DNA of 64,000 nucleotides from Tetrapyrgos nigripes (lineage: Eukaryota > Basidiomycota > Agaricomycetes > Agaricales > Campanellaceae). The notes under the pieces were generated by a model. It saw only the letters and a program-made list of their open reading frames with translations, was not told the DNA's origin and searched no databases. A program made the translations under genes and the position numbers. Each line of letters begins with the position of its first letter. Within the stretch, counting starts at the first letter, position 1. Shown piece by piece: positions 34,582 to 45,400 of the stretch. The stretch is from the NCBI GenBank assembly GCA_013368315.1, contig JAACJM010000029.1, positions 1 to 64,000 of the forward strand. Direction: 5' to 3'.

Positions 34582-35099
34582 TGTCATGAATCGTCTCCCG
34601 CCTATTCATTTTCCTTTCTATTCTTTTCCTCTTACTACCTATTTTCCACTCTAACCCCATAGACATCAACCATTTCTCATCATCGTCCATAGTTACCATC
34701 TCTCTAGATCCATGACTCATATTCCTATCTCCTCCGATTCCTATCTCCATGGACATTCTCACTGTCAATCACTCCATATGATCTAGTACCTTCATCTATC
34801 CACATTTGACTCATTATTCTCTCACCCTTGACATTTCCACATGATACTGACCATTATTACTTACTTTTTCCCATCTGTTCATATTTTACTTATATACCTG
34901 TGATCTTTGTAACCTATTCCTTAGTTCGTTCACTTCGTCTCCGCTCCGTACTTTTATTACGCAGTGTAGAGCCTAGTCAGCTTACTTTCTCTCTATCTCT
35001 TTATCTCTCTACCTCTCTTGATCAATCTATTCTCTTGTAAATCGGCTTTCTCGTATTGTGTGACTTGGGTGGTTATCGAGTGTATCGACAACCTTGACA
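34582..35099 (+). repeat. 5' LTR of the gypsy element
   Basis: 518 bp, TG...CA termini, near-identical to 42075-42592. It drives transcription of the element. No canonical TGG primer site follows directly; the first internal bases are CTTGAACGAAC. Confidence 0.95.
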
Positions 35100-35319
35100 C
35101 TTGAACGAACTCCCATACACCCACCTCACAAAAATCCTTCCATCGTATTGGACTTTCCTATTATCCTATCCCTCCCCTACGGTGCCCCAAAGCCCATCAA
35201 CTCTACCCTGTGTGAGGAGCCTCACAGGTTGGCAGGCGTGAACTACTCAAGGAGCAGTTACACGAGGTCATCCCCCGTCTACACAGTCTCGAGACGTAAT
35301 ACCAGACTCGCTAAACCCG

Positions 35320-35755
35320 AGTAAGGTGGTCGATCGGTTCTGTAATTGAAATCCAAAAACCCTCTGCCACTCTGACTACCCCACGCCCCCGAATTCGTAT
35401 CGAACCTCCTGAAACCCCTCGTGACTACGAACGGATTCCATTTCCCCTTCCCCGTTACCTCTTGTACTCCAAATACGCGGTCTCTCACGGAAGAAAACTA
35501 CGAACGGATCCTTGGAGTCTCGACCGACATTTCGTTTGCACAAGACGTTGGGTGTGGAAACTTATCTCAGGTGACGTAGTCCTCTCAACGTTCTCGTACA
35601 TAACAGTAAAAGAGGACTTCGATACAGGAGAAACTGTGGTTCAGATTCAAGGACCTTTATTCCTCAAAGAACACGTCGACTACTCTCCATTTGCACCTTC
35701 CCCAGAATACGGCCTAGCATCTTCCTATATCCTGGGACCCAATTACCTTTCATAA
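35320..35755 (+). other. Open segment in frame with gag, closed by a TAA
   Basis: Frame 2 is open from about 35320 to the TAA at 35753-35755, nine bases before the gag ATG and in the same frame. It has coding character (PRPRIRIEPPETPRDYERIP, then DPWSLDRHFVCTRRWVWK) but no ATG. It may be the original gag N-terminus lost through a stop mutation, or an exon entered by splicing. Confidence 0.4.
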
Positions 35756-35764
35756 AAACAGTGT

Positions 35765-37276
35765 ATGACTGAGCGACGGTCCGCATCTGCAGATCTGAAA
35801 CTCCGTTGTGCCAACCGACCACACGTATTCCACCCCGCATCGAACCAAGACGCCTGCTATATCCCTGAAAACGGCGACGATCCTTGGGTTCCGTGTAAAA
35901 CACAACCTTGTCTGAACAGATACAACACTCAGCGACTTACCGACGTAGAACTCCCTAATTGGTTACACGTTATAACCCAGCTCCAAGAACTCGCAATTCA
36001 AAAGGCACACCGAAAACCGAGAACCAGATCAGGCCAAGGAACTTCTACACCTACCAATCAACCTTCCGAACCCAACCCAGTACCAGAAACACCTTCCAAT
36101 AACCCACCAGAACCAAACGACCCCACTTCCCCACCTTCTTCGCCCATCATTCCATCCGCCGAAGGACCATCCGTAGCCCCCCGTCGTCCCCCTACACCTC
36201 CTTCTCCAGACCCATCAGACCCAAACGACTCAGTCATGGCTGACACACCTCCTATTGGGTCGAACGGAACCTCAGAACGAGGAAGAAAACCGGATCCCTT
36301 CAACGGAGAACGTAGCGAGGCGAAACGATGGTTGGCCCAGTTTAATAACTATCTACGCATGAATAAAGGAAGATACCCAACCGAAGAAAGTCAGGTTTCA
36401 TTATTTCTGTCATTCTTCACGGGAGAAAAAGGAGGAGATTGGGCAACGCAGAGATTGACGGAACGAGATGCAGACGAGGAAGACGAGGAGTTGACGGATA
36501 CACCAGATCAACAGAGATGGATAACTTTAAAAGAGATACGTGATCGATTCAAAAAGGACTTCAGACCTTTAGCCTCGGAAGATGTGGCCAGAACAAAGAT
36601 CAAGTTTGCCAGAATGAAGGGGATGGACATCAGCGGTTATAATAGCATCTTTGACACGTATGGAGAAGAGTCTGAATTCGGAGAAGCAGCATTGCTGGAA
36701 TTCTATCAAGACGGGCTACCACCCAAACTTCGAGAAGCAGTTGGAAGGACGTATCCGAAATGGAAAAACTTCGACCAGTATCAGGAAAGAGCTGTGGAGC
36801 TTCACTTAGAGTGGCTGAAGGAACGAGAGAGACAAGGACGCTGGAAGACTACTTCAACGTCAAAGAATAGTCCAGGTCCGTCTCAAGGAAGAACGGTAGC
36901 TAGCGTAAATGCGCTCATGGGATCAGGTGCTAACTCGTCTTTCAATCTACCGCCGAAACTGACACCCGATGAAAGGGACCGACTCCGAAAAGCAGGAGCA
37001 TGCTTCGCATGTAGACAGACTGGACACATGAGCAACGAATGTCCAACATTCCCGAAAACGTCATCTCAGAACACTTCCCGAACCTTCCCTTCTCGTACCA
37101 TTCGAACAACCGAAACCGCATCCCCTCCACCGGTAACGGTGGCACAGGCATCTTCATCTCGAAACACGATCAAGGAAATCTCTGATATGGTAAACAGGGT
37201 TAAAGGATTAGAAGGAGAGGAAAAGGAACAAGCAACCGTCTATTTGAAGGATATTATGTCTAAATTGGATTTTTAA
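35765..37276 (+). CDS. gag: Gag polyprotein of the gypsy element
   Basis: 503 aa. A Pro/Ser-rich region (residues about 80-155) is followed by the capsid-like region (KPDPFNGERSEAKRWLAQF...FLSFFTGEKGGDWA) usual for fungal gypsy gags. Near the C-terminus is a single CCHC zinc knuckle, CFACRQTGHMSNEC (C-x2-C-x4-H-x4-C). It ends in LKDIMSKLDF. Pol follows in another frame after a 116-nt gap to its first ATG, so pol needs re-initiation, frameshift or a separate message. Confidence 0.92.
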   Translation: MTERRSASADLKLRCANRPHVFHPASNQDACYIPENGDDPWVPCKTQPCLNRYNTQRLTDVELPNWLHVITQLQELAIQKAHRKPRTRSGQGTSTPTNQPSEPNPVPETPSNNPPEPNDPTSPPSSPIIPSAEGPSVAPRRPPTPPSPDPSDPNDSVMADTPPIGSNGTSERGRKPDPFNGERSEAKRWLAQFNNYLRMNKGRYPTEESQVSLFLSFFTGEKGGDWATQRLTERDADEEDEELTDTPDQQRWITLKEIRDRFKKDFRPLASEDVARTKIKFARMKGMDISGYNSIFDTYGEESEFGEAALLEFYQDGLPPKLREAVGRTYPKWKNFDQYQERAVELHLEWLKERERQGRWKTTSTSKNSPGPSQGRTVASVNALMGSGANSSFNLPPKLTPDERDRLRKAGACFACRQTGHMSNECPTFPKTSSQNTSRTFPSRTIRTTETASPPPVTVAQASSSRNTIKEISDMVNRVKGLEGEEKEQATVYLKDIMSKLDF

Positions 37277-37392
37277 ATCGCTCCTCTGCTACGTCGTCAG
37301 TAGGAGTAAAACAGTACACCGGACAGTTAAAGAACAATCGATATAGTGTGTTATACCCCTCTTGTGAGCGAACCTTTCCTTCAGAAATAAGA

Positions 37393-40300
37393 ATGTCAGC
37401 AATCACTCGCAATAAACAGATACCATCAATCACACTCAAAACTGAACTAATCGGCAAAATCACTGGCAGAAAAATCGACGCAAACGCTCTGATAGATAGC
37501 GGTGCAGAAGGCATAATCATTAACAGCCAGTTCACACAAAGAAATCAACTTACCCTCCTTCCTATCAAAAACCCGTTCCCAGTTCGAAACGTTGACGGCT
37601 CTGAAAACACCATGGGATGGGTACGAGAATACACTATCCAAAATCTTCGTATCTATTCTCGAGACAACAAGGCATATCATGAAGAACAGGCCGAATTCTA
37701 TGTAACGGACATTGGGGATCACGATATAATCCTCGGTACCGACTGGTTGGAAGAACATAATCCAGATATAGACTGGTCAGACTCACGGGTAGACATGACT
37801 AGATGCCCAGAAACATGTATCACAGCAAAACCTCCCGTTCTCCACTTAAAAACTAAAACCTTGAAACCTCCAGTCATCGATCCAAGAACCCATCACAAGG
37901 AGTACCAAGTCAGGTGGATAGAACCAGTCGGACGATTCACACCAATTGCCCAATCGAAAATTGCAGGGCGACGTCGTCGAATTCCTATTCGATCCTTCCA
38001 CCGAAATTCAGAAGAAACGGCAATCTTTACCGAAGATGACTACGGGCAAGATACGATCCCAGAACGGTGGGAACAGGATGTAATGGGAGAATTACTAGGG
38101 AAAGAGGAAAGATACGATGAAGAAACATTAGGGACACCGGATCTGAACATCCGCGCGGGTTTTACGAAAGCACAAGAACTCGCAGAGGCAGCTCAGAACG
38201 TTCAGGGCGATATACCTCTTAAAGATAAGATTCCTTCGCAGTATCATCAGTTCCTACGAGTCTTTGACAAACAAACCTCAGAAAGATTACCGAAACGTGG
38301 CGAATGGGATCACCCTATCGAGTTAAAACCGGATTTTGAACCACGCCCTTGCAAAACATATCCGTTGTCCCCAAATGAACAAAAGGAACTCGATGAATTC
38401 ATCAAGGAAAACTTGGAGAAAGGGTACATAAGACCGTCGAAGTCTCCTATGGCAAGTCCCTTCTTCTTTGTAAAAAAGAAAGACGAAAACTACGACCAGT
38501 ACAGGATTACCGTGCCCTAAATAAAGGGACCGTCAAGAACGAATACCCTTTACCGCTTATATCGGAACTCGTAGACAAACTTAAAGGGGCACGAATATTC
38601 TCCAAAATCGACCTTAGATGGGGATATAACAACGTGCGTATCAAGAAGGGAGATGAATGGAAAGCGGCGTTCAAAACCAACCGCGGTCTCTTCGAGCCAA
38701 CGGTGATGTTTTTTCGGTCTTATGAACTCTCCAGCCACATTCCAAGCGATGATGAACACCCTATTCAAGGACCTGATCGACTCTGGAAAAGTCGTAATCT
38801 ATATGGACGATATTCTCATATTCACGGAATCACTGGAAGAACATCAATACATGGTAAAACAAGTACTGGCACGACTCCATGATAACGACTTATACGCTAA
38901 ACCGGAAAAATGCACCTTCGAAACCGATTCAGTAGAATTCCTTGGCCTCATCGTGTCACATAACACATTGGCGATGGATCCAGTCAAGGTCGAAGGTGTA
39001 ACAAAATGGCCAGTCCCACGGAACGTCAAAGACGTACAGTCATTCCTCGGCTTCGGAAACTTTTACCGTCGTTTCATACGAGATTTCTCGAAAATCGCAC
39101 GACCACTGTTCGATCTCACGAAAAAGGAACATCCATGGGAATGGTCCGAGGAAGCTCAAAGGGCCTTCCAGGCACTCAAAGATACGTTCACGACTTCACC
39201 AGTTCTTCTCATGCCCGATCATTCTAAACCGTACCGAGTAGAAGTTGACACATCAGATTACGCCACAGGAGGTATCCTGCAACAACAAGGATCGGATGGC
39301 AAATGGCACCCAGTAGCCTACTTATCAAAAGCGTTATCCGAAACTGAACGAAATTACGACATCCATGACAAGGAACTGTTAGCGATCATACGTGGGCTTG
39401 AAGCCTGGCGGCACTACCTGGAAGGAGGACCACACACCATCGAAATCTTGACCGATCACGACAACCTTAGATACTTCACCACGGCTCAAAAACTCAGCCG
39501 ACGACAAGCAAGGATGGCCTTGTTCCTGACCAGATTCGACTTTACGCTCACCCATAAACCTGGAAACCTGAATCGAAGTGACCCACTTTCTAGGAGATCG
39601 GACCATAAAGAGGGGGTCGAAAACGACAACAAGGACAGGGTCTTGCTTGACCCCAGATTCTTCAGAATTCGAGCGACGCGACCGGGGACGGTAACCGCAA
39701 TAGGAGATGCGGAATTGAAAAGACGGATTAAGGAATGTCCGGATAAGGATGCTGAAGTCGTGAGTGCGTTACAAACTATCTTTGACAACGGACCCCGCGC
39801 TTTGGCAAAGAACTTACAGGAATGGAACTACGAAGACGGAATTATCTTGTTCCGAGGGAAGATCTACATCCCAAACGATCAACAACTCAGACGGGACATC
39901 GTTAAAATGCATCACGACAGCCTTACTGCCGGTCATCCGGGACGATTCAAAACATACGAACTCGTCAGTAGAGAATTCTGGTGGCCCGGTATGTCAGTAT
40001 TCGTTCGCAGCTACGTTGAAGGATGCGCTACCTGCCAGTTAACCAAGGCAAACAACCACCCTGCGCATGTACCCTTAATCCCGAACAAAATACCGGAACG
40101 GCCCTTTGGTACCATTACAACTGACTTCATCACGGACCTGCCAGAATGTGACGGCTTCAATGCAATTCACGTTACGGTCGACCGTTCAACAAAAACAGTT
40201 GTCATTTCCCCGTGTAGAAAAGATATTGATAGCAACGGAACAATCGACCTATTGTTCGACAACACTTGGCGGCGGTATGGCTTATGGGATAAAATGATAT

Positions 40301-41382
40301 CCGACCGCGGACCTCAATTCGCAAGCCAAGTGATGAAAGGCATTTACGCTAAGTTAGGTATCACTTCGGCACTCAGTACAGCTTATCATCCACAGACAGA
40401 CGGCGAAACAGAGAGGTTCAATCAAGAACTGGAACAATACCTTCGAACCTTCTGTAACTATCGTCAAGACGATTGGGTCAAATACCTACCGTACGCCGAA
40501 TTCTGTCATAACACCCGGGTCCACACGGCGACCGGGAAGTCGCCGTTTGAATTACTCCATGGATTTTTACCCCGACTATTCCCTTCCATCAATCCAACTT
40601 CACACGTACCAAAAGTCCAAGAACGCCTCCAGAACTTGGATGCAGTTCGAGAAGAACTAAAAGCAAGTTTGACAACAGCGGCTGAGCTGATGAAAGAGCA
40701 AAACAAGGATTACAAGAACGAAGGAGTGAAGTTTAAGGTTGGGGATAAAGTGCTGCTGGACGGGAAAAATCTGAAGACTACGAGACCGAAAGCTAAGTTG
40801 GCAAATCGTCGTCACGGACCATTCGAAATCACTGACGTTATCAGTGAAGTCAATTATCGACTCAAATTACCGAATGGCTGGCGCATTCACCCAGTGTTCC
40901 ACGCTTCACTCCTATCGCCGTACAAAGAGACCGAAGCCCACGGAGTGAACTACCCGGGAGAACCTGCTGAGCTACTACCCGAAGACAACGAATACGATGT
41001 GGAAGCAATTCTAGATTCAAAACCAACGAGAAACCGACGGGGAGTACAATACCTTGTCAAATGGTTGGATTATGCTGACTCGGAGAATTCATGGGAGCCA
41101 GCGTCAGGATTGACAAAGGTGAAGGAGATGATTGAGACCTTCCATCAACAACATCCAAATGCATATCGACCCAAGAACCTGATACGCCCGGGAACAACGG
41201 TCCGTTCACTGGGAATCGCCATGGAAGACATATGGCGAAGTACCCGTGTGCTTCAAGCGAAAGCACAGCTCCGAGGAGAAACACTGTTACGAACTGTGGG
41301 TATCCTATGCCCACCTTCACACTCCACTCGGCAATCGAACTCAGACTTCTGTCATCACTCATCGATCGCATTCCCTCGTTAA
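37393..41382 (+). pseudogene. pol: Pol polyprotein (PR-RT-RH-IN-chromodomain) with two compensating frameshifts
   Basis: The first ATG is at 37393 (MSAITRNKQ). Retropepsin motif ALIDSGAEG is near 37490. RT begins around 38260 and frame 1 is lost near 38480, where one base appears missing, giving a premature TAA at 38518. RT coding then continues in frame 3 until about 38713, where an extra base returns it to frame 1 at [12 protein letters not shown]. Later motifs are intact: YMDD near 38803, RNase H (EVDTSDYATGG), the HHCC integrase zinc region (HHDSLTAGHPG...CATCQ), D-D-E catalytic residues in TTDFITDL, ISDRGPQF and TERFNQELEQ, and a C-terminal chromodomain (YDVEAILDSK...YLVKWLDYADSENSWEP). 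LTR youth contrasts with the broken RT. Confidence 0.88.
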
Positions 41383-41553
41383 CGGCGTTTACTGTCAAAA
41401 CCATCTCCGGGGTAACTTGACCGTCCATTCAAAATTCCCTCCATACAGATAAACAAGTATAAAAGACCCCTCTCCACAACGAAGAAAGACAGAACTCAAC
41501 CACATCCTACCAGCTTAATCTTACTCCCCTCACACTACACCTTCACCATAGCC

Positions 41554-42063
41554 ATGTCTACCACTTCCTCCACCAACATGAACGACACGCCCCCGACCAA
41601 CAGGGGACGTTGCACCTATGGAACCCGCTCCGGACGACGATGCCGGATGGCGAAACAACACGCAGGACCTCATAATGGTTGTCAACGCTGTACGTGGGGA
41701 GGAGAGGATGGACCAGGACGGTGCAGATTGGGCAGAGGACATAAAGCCCGTTGTGTGGTACAATGGACGTCACTACGGGCAGAACATAGAGGAAATCTAG
41801 GATGGGGAGACGCCAGCATATGGGGGGCAGACAACGTTGTACAATGGAACATGGACGACAATGGAGGGGGATGGGGAACAGCTACCAACACAACAGAGTG
41901 GGGGAACTTAGACTGGAACGACCCTAGATGGGAGATTGGAAACTACACCATAGATTGGGACAAATATTGGCCGAGCCAAGGGGATGTAGACAGACGACTC
42001 CGCAAGCAATGGGCGGAGCATTGGAAGACAGGATTGTCGAGCTCCGGTGAAAGCTCGTCCTAA
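41554..42063 (+). CDS. Accessory Cys/His-rich ORF between pol and the 3' LTR
   Basis: 169 aa in its own frame, starting 172 nt after the pol stop and ending 11 nt before the 3' LTR. Residues 20-67 hold two tandem units: RCTYGTRSGRRC-x5-H-x3-H and RCTWGGEDGPGRC-x5-H-x3-C, that is C-x9-C-x5-H-x3-H-x5-C-x10-C-x5-H-x3-C, a plausible double zinc finger. The rest is Trp/Gly/Asp/Asn rich (GWGDASIWGADN, WNDPRWEIGNYTIDWDKYW). The same finger signature is in the copia element at 61653-61796 in a frame overlapping gag-pol. The function is unknown; nucleic-acid binding is inferred from the finger and the basic first unit. Confidence 0.75.
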   Translation: MSTTSSTNMNDTPPTNRGRCTYGTRSGRRCRMAKQHAGPHNGCQRCTWGGEDGPGRCRLGRGHKARCVVQWTSLRAEHRGNLGWGDASIWGADNVVQWNMDDNGGGWGTATNTTEWGNLDWNDPRWEIGNYTIDWDKYWPSQGDVDRRLRKQWAEHWKTGLSSSGESSS

Positions 42064-42071
42064 AGAGGGGG
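42062..42071 (+). promoter_or_regulatory. Polypurine tract of the gypsy element
   Basis: AAAGAGGGGG three bases before the 3' LTR, the expected plus-strand priming site. It overlaps the stop codon of the accessory ORF. Confidence 0.8.
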
Positions 42072-42074
42072 TAA

Positions 42075-42592
42075 TGTCATGAATCGTCTCCCGCCTATTC
42101 ATTTTCCTTTCTATTCTTTTCCTCTTACTACCTATTTTCCACTCTAACCCCATAGACATCAACCATTTCTCATCATCGTCCATAGTTACCATCTCTCTAG
42201 ATCCATGACTCATATTCCTATCTCCTCCGATTCCTATCTCCATGGACATTCTCACTGTCAATCACTCCATATGATCTAGTACCTTCATCTATCCACATTT
42301 GACTCATTATTCTCTCACCCTTGACATTTCCACATGATACCGACCATTATTACTTACTTTTTCCCATCTGTTCATATTTTACTTATATACCTGTGATCTT
42401 TGTAACCTATTCCTTAGTTCGTTCACTTCGTCTCCGCTCCGTACTTTTATTACGCAGTGTAGAGCCTAGTCAGCTTACTTTCTCTCTATCTCTTTATCTC
42501 TCTACCTCTCTTGATCAATCTATTCTCTTGTAAATCGGCTTTCTCGTATTGTGTGACTTGGGTGGTTATCGAGTGTATCGACAACCTTGACA
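42075..42592 (+). repeat. 3' LTR of the gypsy element
   Basis: 518 bp; see the element entry. One substitution relative to the 5' LTR. Confidence 0.95.
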
Positions 42593-42597
42593 AGCAT

Positions 42598-43080
42598 GAA
42601 CGAAGTGGGAATGAATAATCGCGTAGTAGTGTTCTGCATTGCAAGTGGTAGTATATGCACAAATCATGATGGTAGGTAGAGAAGGGTTGGTGATATGTAA
42701 TGGATAAAGATAGGTGGGTCTAATGACACAGTGCTGTGTCATTTTTGAGAGAGAGAAGCTAGATCAGGAAGAAAATGAGAAGAGGGTAGAACGAAATGGA
42801 GTGGGGAGAATATACAACAGGCAAACGAAACTGATGAGTGGATTATAGTGTTGCAATAATAGATATGTATGCTGAAGAACCAAGCGAAATGACAATGATG
42901 GTGATGGTATTTATCGTTCATGGAATCAAGAGTGGGTAAGGAGAAAAAGAAAGATGGTTGTCGATGACCACGAAGACCTCGAGTCAAGGACCTAGATGCC
43001 CGAGTTGTAGTCAGTACATCACCCCAGCCAAAAACAACCCAGCATGAAAAACTCACTCACCCTCATACCCTTGTCACCTT
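42598..43080. other. Loop sequence, nothing recognised
   Basis: No coding features. A minus-strand open frame (43056-42739) lacks domain characters. Confidence 0.35.
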
Positions 43081-43086
43081 CATACT

Positions 43087-44230
43087 TTAGCATTGGAAAG
43101 CATCTCTCCACCTCCTAACAGACTCAACCTCTACACCTCTCTGAGCACAGACCATCTTCAACGAGGCTAACCACTTGCTCTCACCCTTTCTGAGGTTGCT
43201 GACACCAACTGAAGAATCGGATGACCAGGGTTCCAACACACAAAGGAAAGGAAGCAGGCTGCTTGATGGAGAGAGTTTTAAGACGAGGAAGGGAAGAGAG
43301 GGTTGTGAGGATGCTTTCAACAGCTTTGGGATTGCTGGAGCCGGTGTTGATACCAGCATTGACAACGGCATTGGTAGAGGGAACAACTGGAGGCAATCCA
43401 TACACCCTCAACTCTTCCTAATCCTCCCTTATAACCTCATCGTCCAACACAAAGTTGAGAGCTGGAGCTGGAGGGACACGGTTGAAGATAATGGAGCGGA
43501 GAGAACTGGTAGTGGAAGAGGTGGAGGAGCAGAAAGGTCTGGTGAAGGACATGTGCAGAAGTGAGTGTTTTGATACGAAGGGAGAACCATGCTATCTGAA
43601 AGACTCTAAGTAGCTGTTAATTAGAATGACACAGTGTTTAGACTTACCTGGTCGACTGGACTTGTTGTAACGAGAAGAATTGCATATGGTTTTTACGGTT
43701 TTTACAGACTTGCGTAGTACTGGAAGGCTAGAACCTGAACACAAGGGATGATTAGAGAGGACAAAAGCGAGAATAGAAGACGCACTATCTGAGTATCCAG
43801 AACCACCAAGGTGTCTCCAGCATATGGGGAGAGCTTTGGGGGAGCTGGTTCTCTCTACGACTACGATTGTTGCACATCGTTCATCGTCTTTGAGTTTTGT
43901 CGCGCGTTGTTCATCATCTTTGCATTTTCGATGCTTTCAACAGCTTTGGGATTGCTGGAGCCGGTGTTGACACCAGCATTGACAACAGGAACAACTGGAG
44001 GCAACCCATACACCCTCAACTCTTCCAAACCCTCCCTTATACCCTTGTCGTCCAACACAAAGTTGAGAGCTGGAGCTGGAGGGACACGGTCGAAGATAAT
44101 GGAGTGGAGAGAACTGGTAGTGGAAGAGGTGGAGGAGCGGAAAGGTCTGGTGAAGGATGTGTGCGGGAGTGAGTGTTGATACGAAGGGAGAACCATGCTA
44201 TCTGAAAGACTCTAAGTAGCAGTGTTTAGA
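43087..44230 (-). pseudogene. Duplicated F-box/LRR-like protein fragment
   Basis: Two copies of the same minus-strand coding block (43411-43181 and about 44196-43925) encode ELRVYGLPPVVP...SNPKAVESI. Copy 1 continues into LTTLSSLPRLKTLSIKQP, typical of leucine-rich repeats in Agaricomycete F-box proteins. The intervening sequence is also duplicated (43560-43860 with 44160-44440). No F-box and no full-length frame remain. Confidence 0.45.
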
Positions 44231-44839
44231 CTTACCTGGTCGACTGGACTTGTTGTAACGAGAAGAATTGCATATGGTTTTTATGGTTTTTACAGACTCG
44301 CGTAGTACTGGAAGGCCAGAACCTGAACACAAGGGATGATTAGAGAGGACAAAAGCGGGAATAGACGACGCACTATCCGAGTATCCAGAACCACCAAGGT
44401 GTCTCCAGCATATGGGGAGAGCTTTGGGGGAGCTGGTTCTCTCTACAATCATCGTGCATCATTCATCGTCTTTGCGCTTTCATGTTTCTTGGGTCCCGGG
44501 AGGATGTCAGCCTTTGGATACTGAGAAATAGAGTGGAGCATATTAGAGCATATTGCTCAGATGGGTGAGTTTGAGAATTGGATGGTGGGCCATGATTGGA
44601 GTTGGTGAAGAACGTGCTGAAGACGCGTCACATGCAACTGACCTACTCAGCTCTGAACGATTCGCTCAATTTTTGGTTCTTCTAGCTACTACGCGAGCTT
44701 CATCCTTATTCTTTTATTATGACGGACAAAGATGACCCCCTCTATCAGCATCTTTTTTCATTAATGACACAATCTCAAGCTCAGGAAGCTGCTACAAAGT
44801 TGTACATATGGTACTAGTTGTCATTTGGTATATTACTGG

Positions 44840-45400
44840 ACTAGAGGACGAGGAGAGGGAGAGGAGGTGATCGTATCAGTGTAAAGAATCAACAGACGCT
44901 GGATAGAGTCGCTAGATGGTAACATGAAGTGGCACCGTGTAGAACTTTTTACAACCATGCTTCGCGCACAGAATATAAGTAAAGATGGACAAGCACTGCT
45001 TGAAAAGTGCGAAGATTGTCGAGGGTAGTGCAATTAGCAAGCATTTTGTGCACCAGCATCGAGCATACTCTGCGTGATGGTCGCACATCGAGTTTCCGGG
45101 ATCAGAAAGCAAAAAAATGTTAAACACAAAAGAAAACCATTTATTTTATCTTTCTGCCACCCGAAAGGCAATCTTTGTGTGGTTAGAAATAACAGTTTTT
45201 ACCATGAGAAAACATATTATTTCCTTTAAAGTTTCTGCTGTTGCATTGCAAGTAAAAACAGAATATCATTCTTAATGCTTCTGTGAGCAGAAAATACATG
45301 TTTTATTAATCAGATTGGATTGAAATCATAATGAAGGTTGAAATTAGTTTTATTTATGTTTCTGCTGGCTAAATTAAAGCCCCAGGGGTAGTGGGCAGAG
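44840..45400. repeat. Right arm of inverted repeat 2
   Basis: Complement of 33836-34367; joins the main satellite array at about 45395. Confidence 0.8.

Larger units (their letters stand above)
34582..42592 (+). mobile_element. Ty3/gypsy chromovirus-type LTR retrotransposon (TSD AGCAT)
   Basis: 8011 bp with 518-bp LTRs (34582-35099, 42075-42592) beginning TGTCATGA and ending CTTGACA. The LTRs differ at one position seen (ATACTGACC versus ATACCGACC). A 5-bp target duplication AGCAT lies at 34577-34581 and 42593-42597. The polypurine tract AAAGAGGGGG is at 42062-42071. Domain order gag, protease, RT, RNase H, integrase, chromodomain identifies a fungal chromovirus. An extra ORF lies between pol and the 3' LTR. 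It sits in the loop of the 19-kb palindromic element and is the younger insertion. Confidence 0.95.

Noticed and set aside
34463..35040. ORFs at 34463-34768 and 34828-35040 that recur at 41908-42533
   Set aside because: They lie in the two LTRs of the gypsy element and owe their duplication to LTR identity; no coding character.
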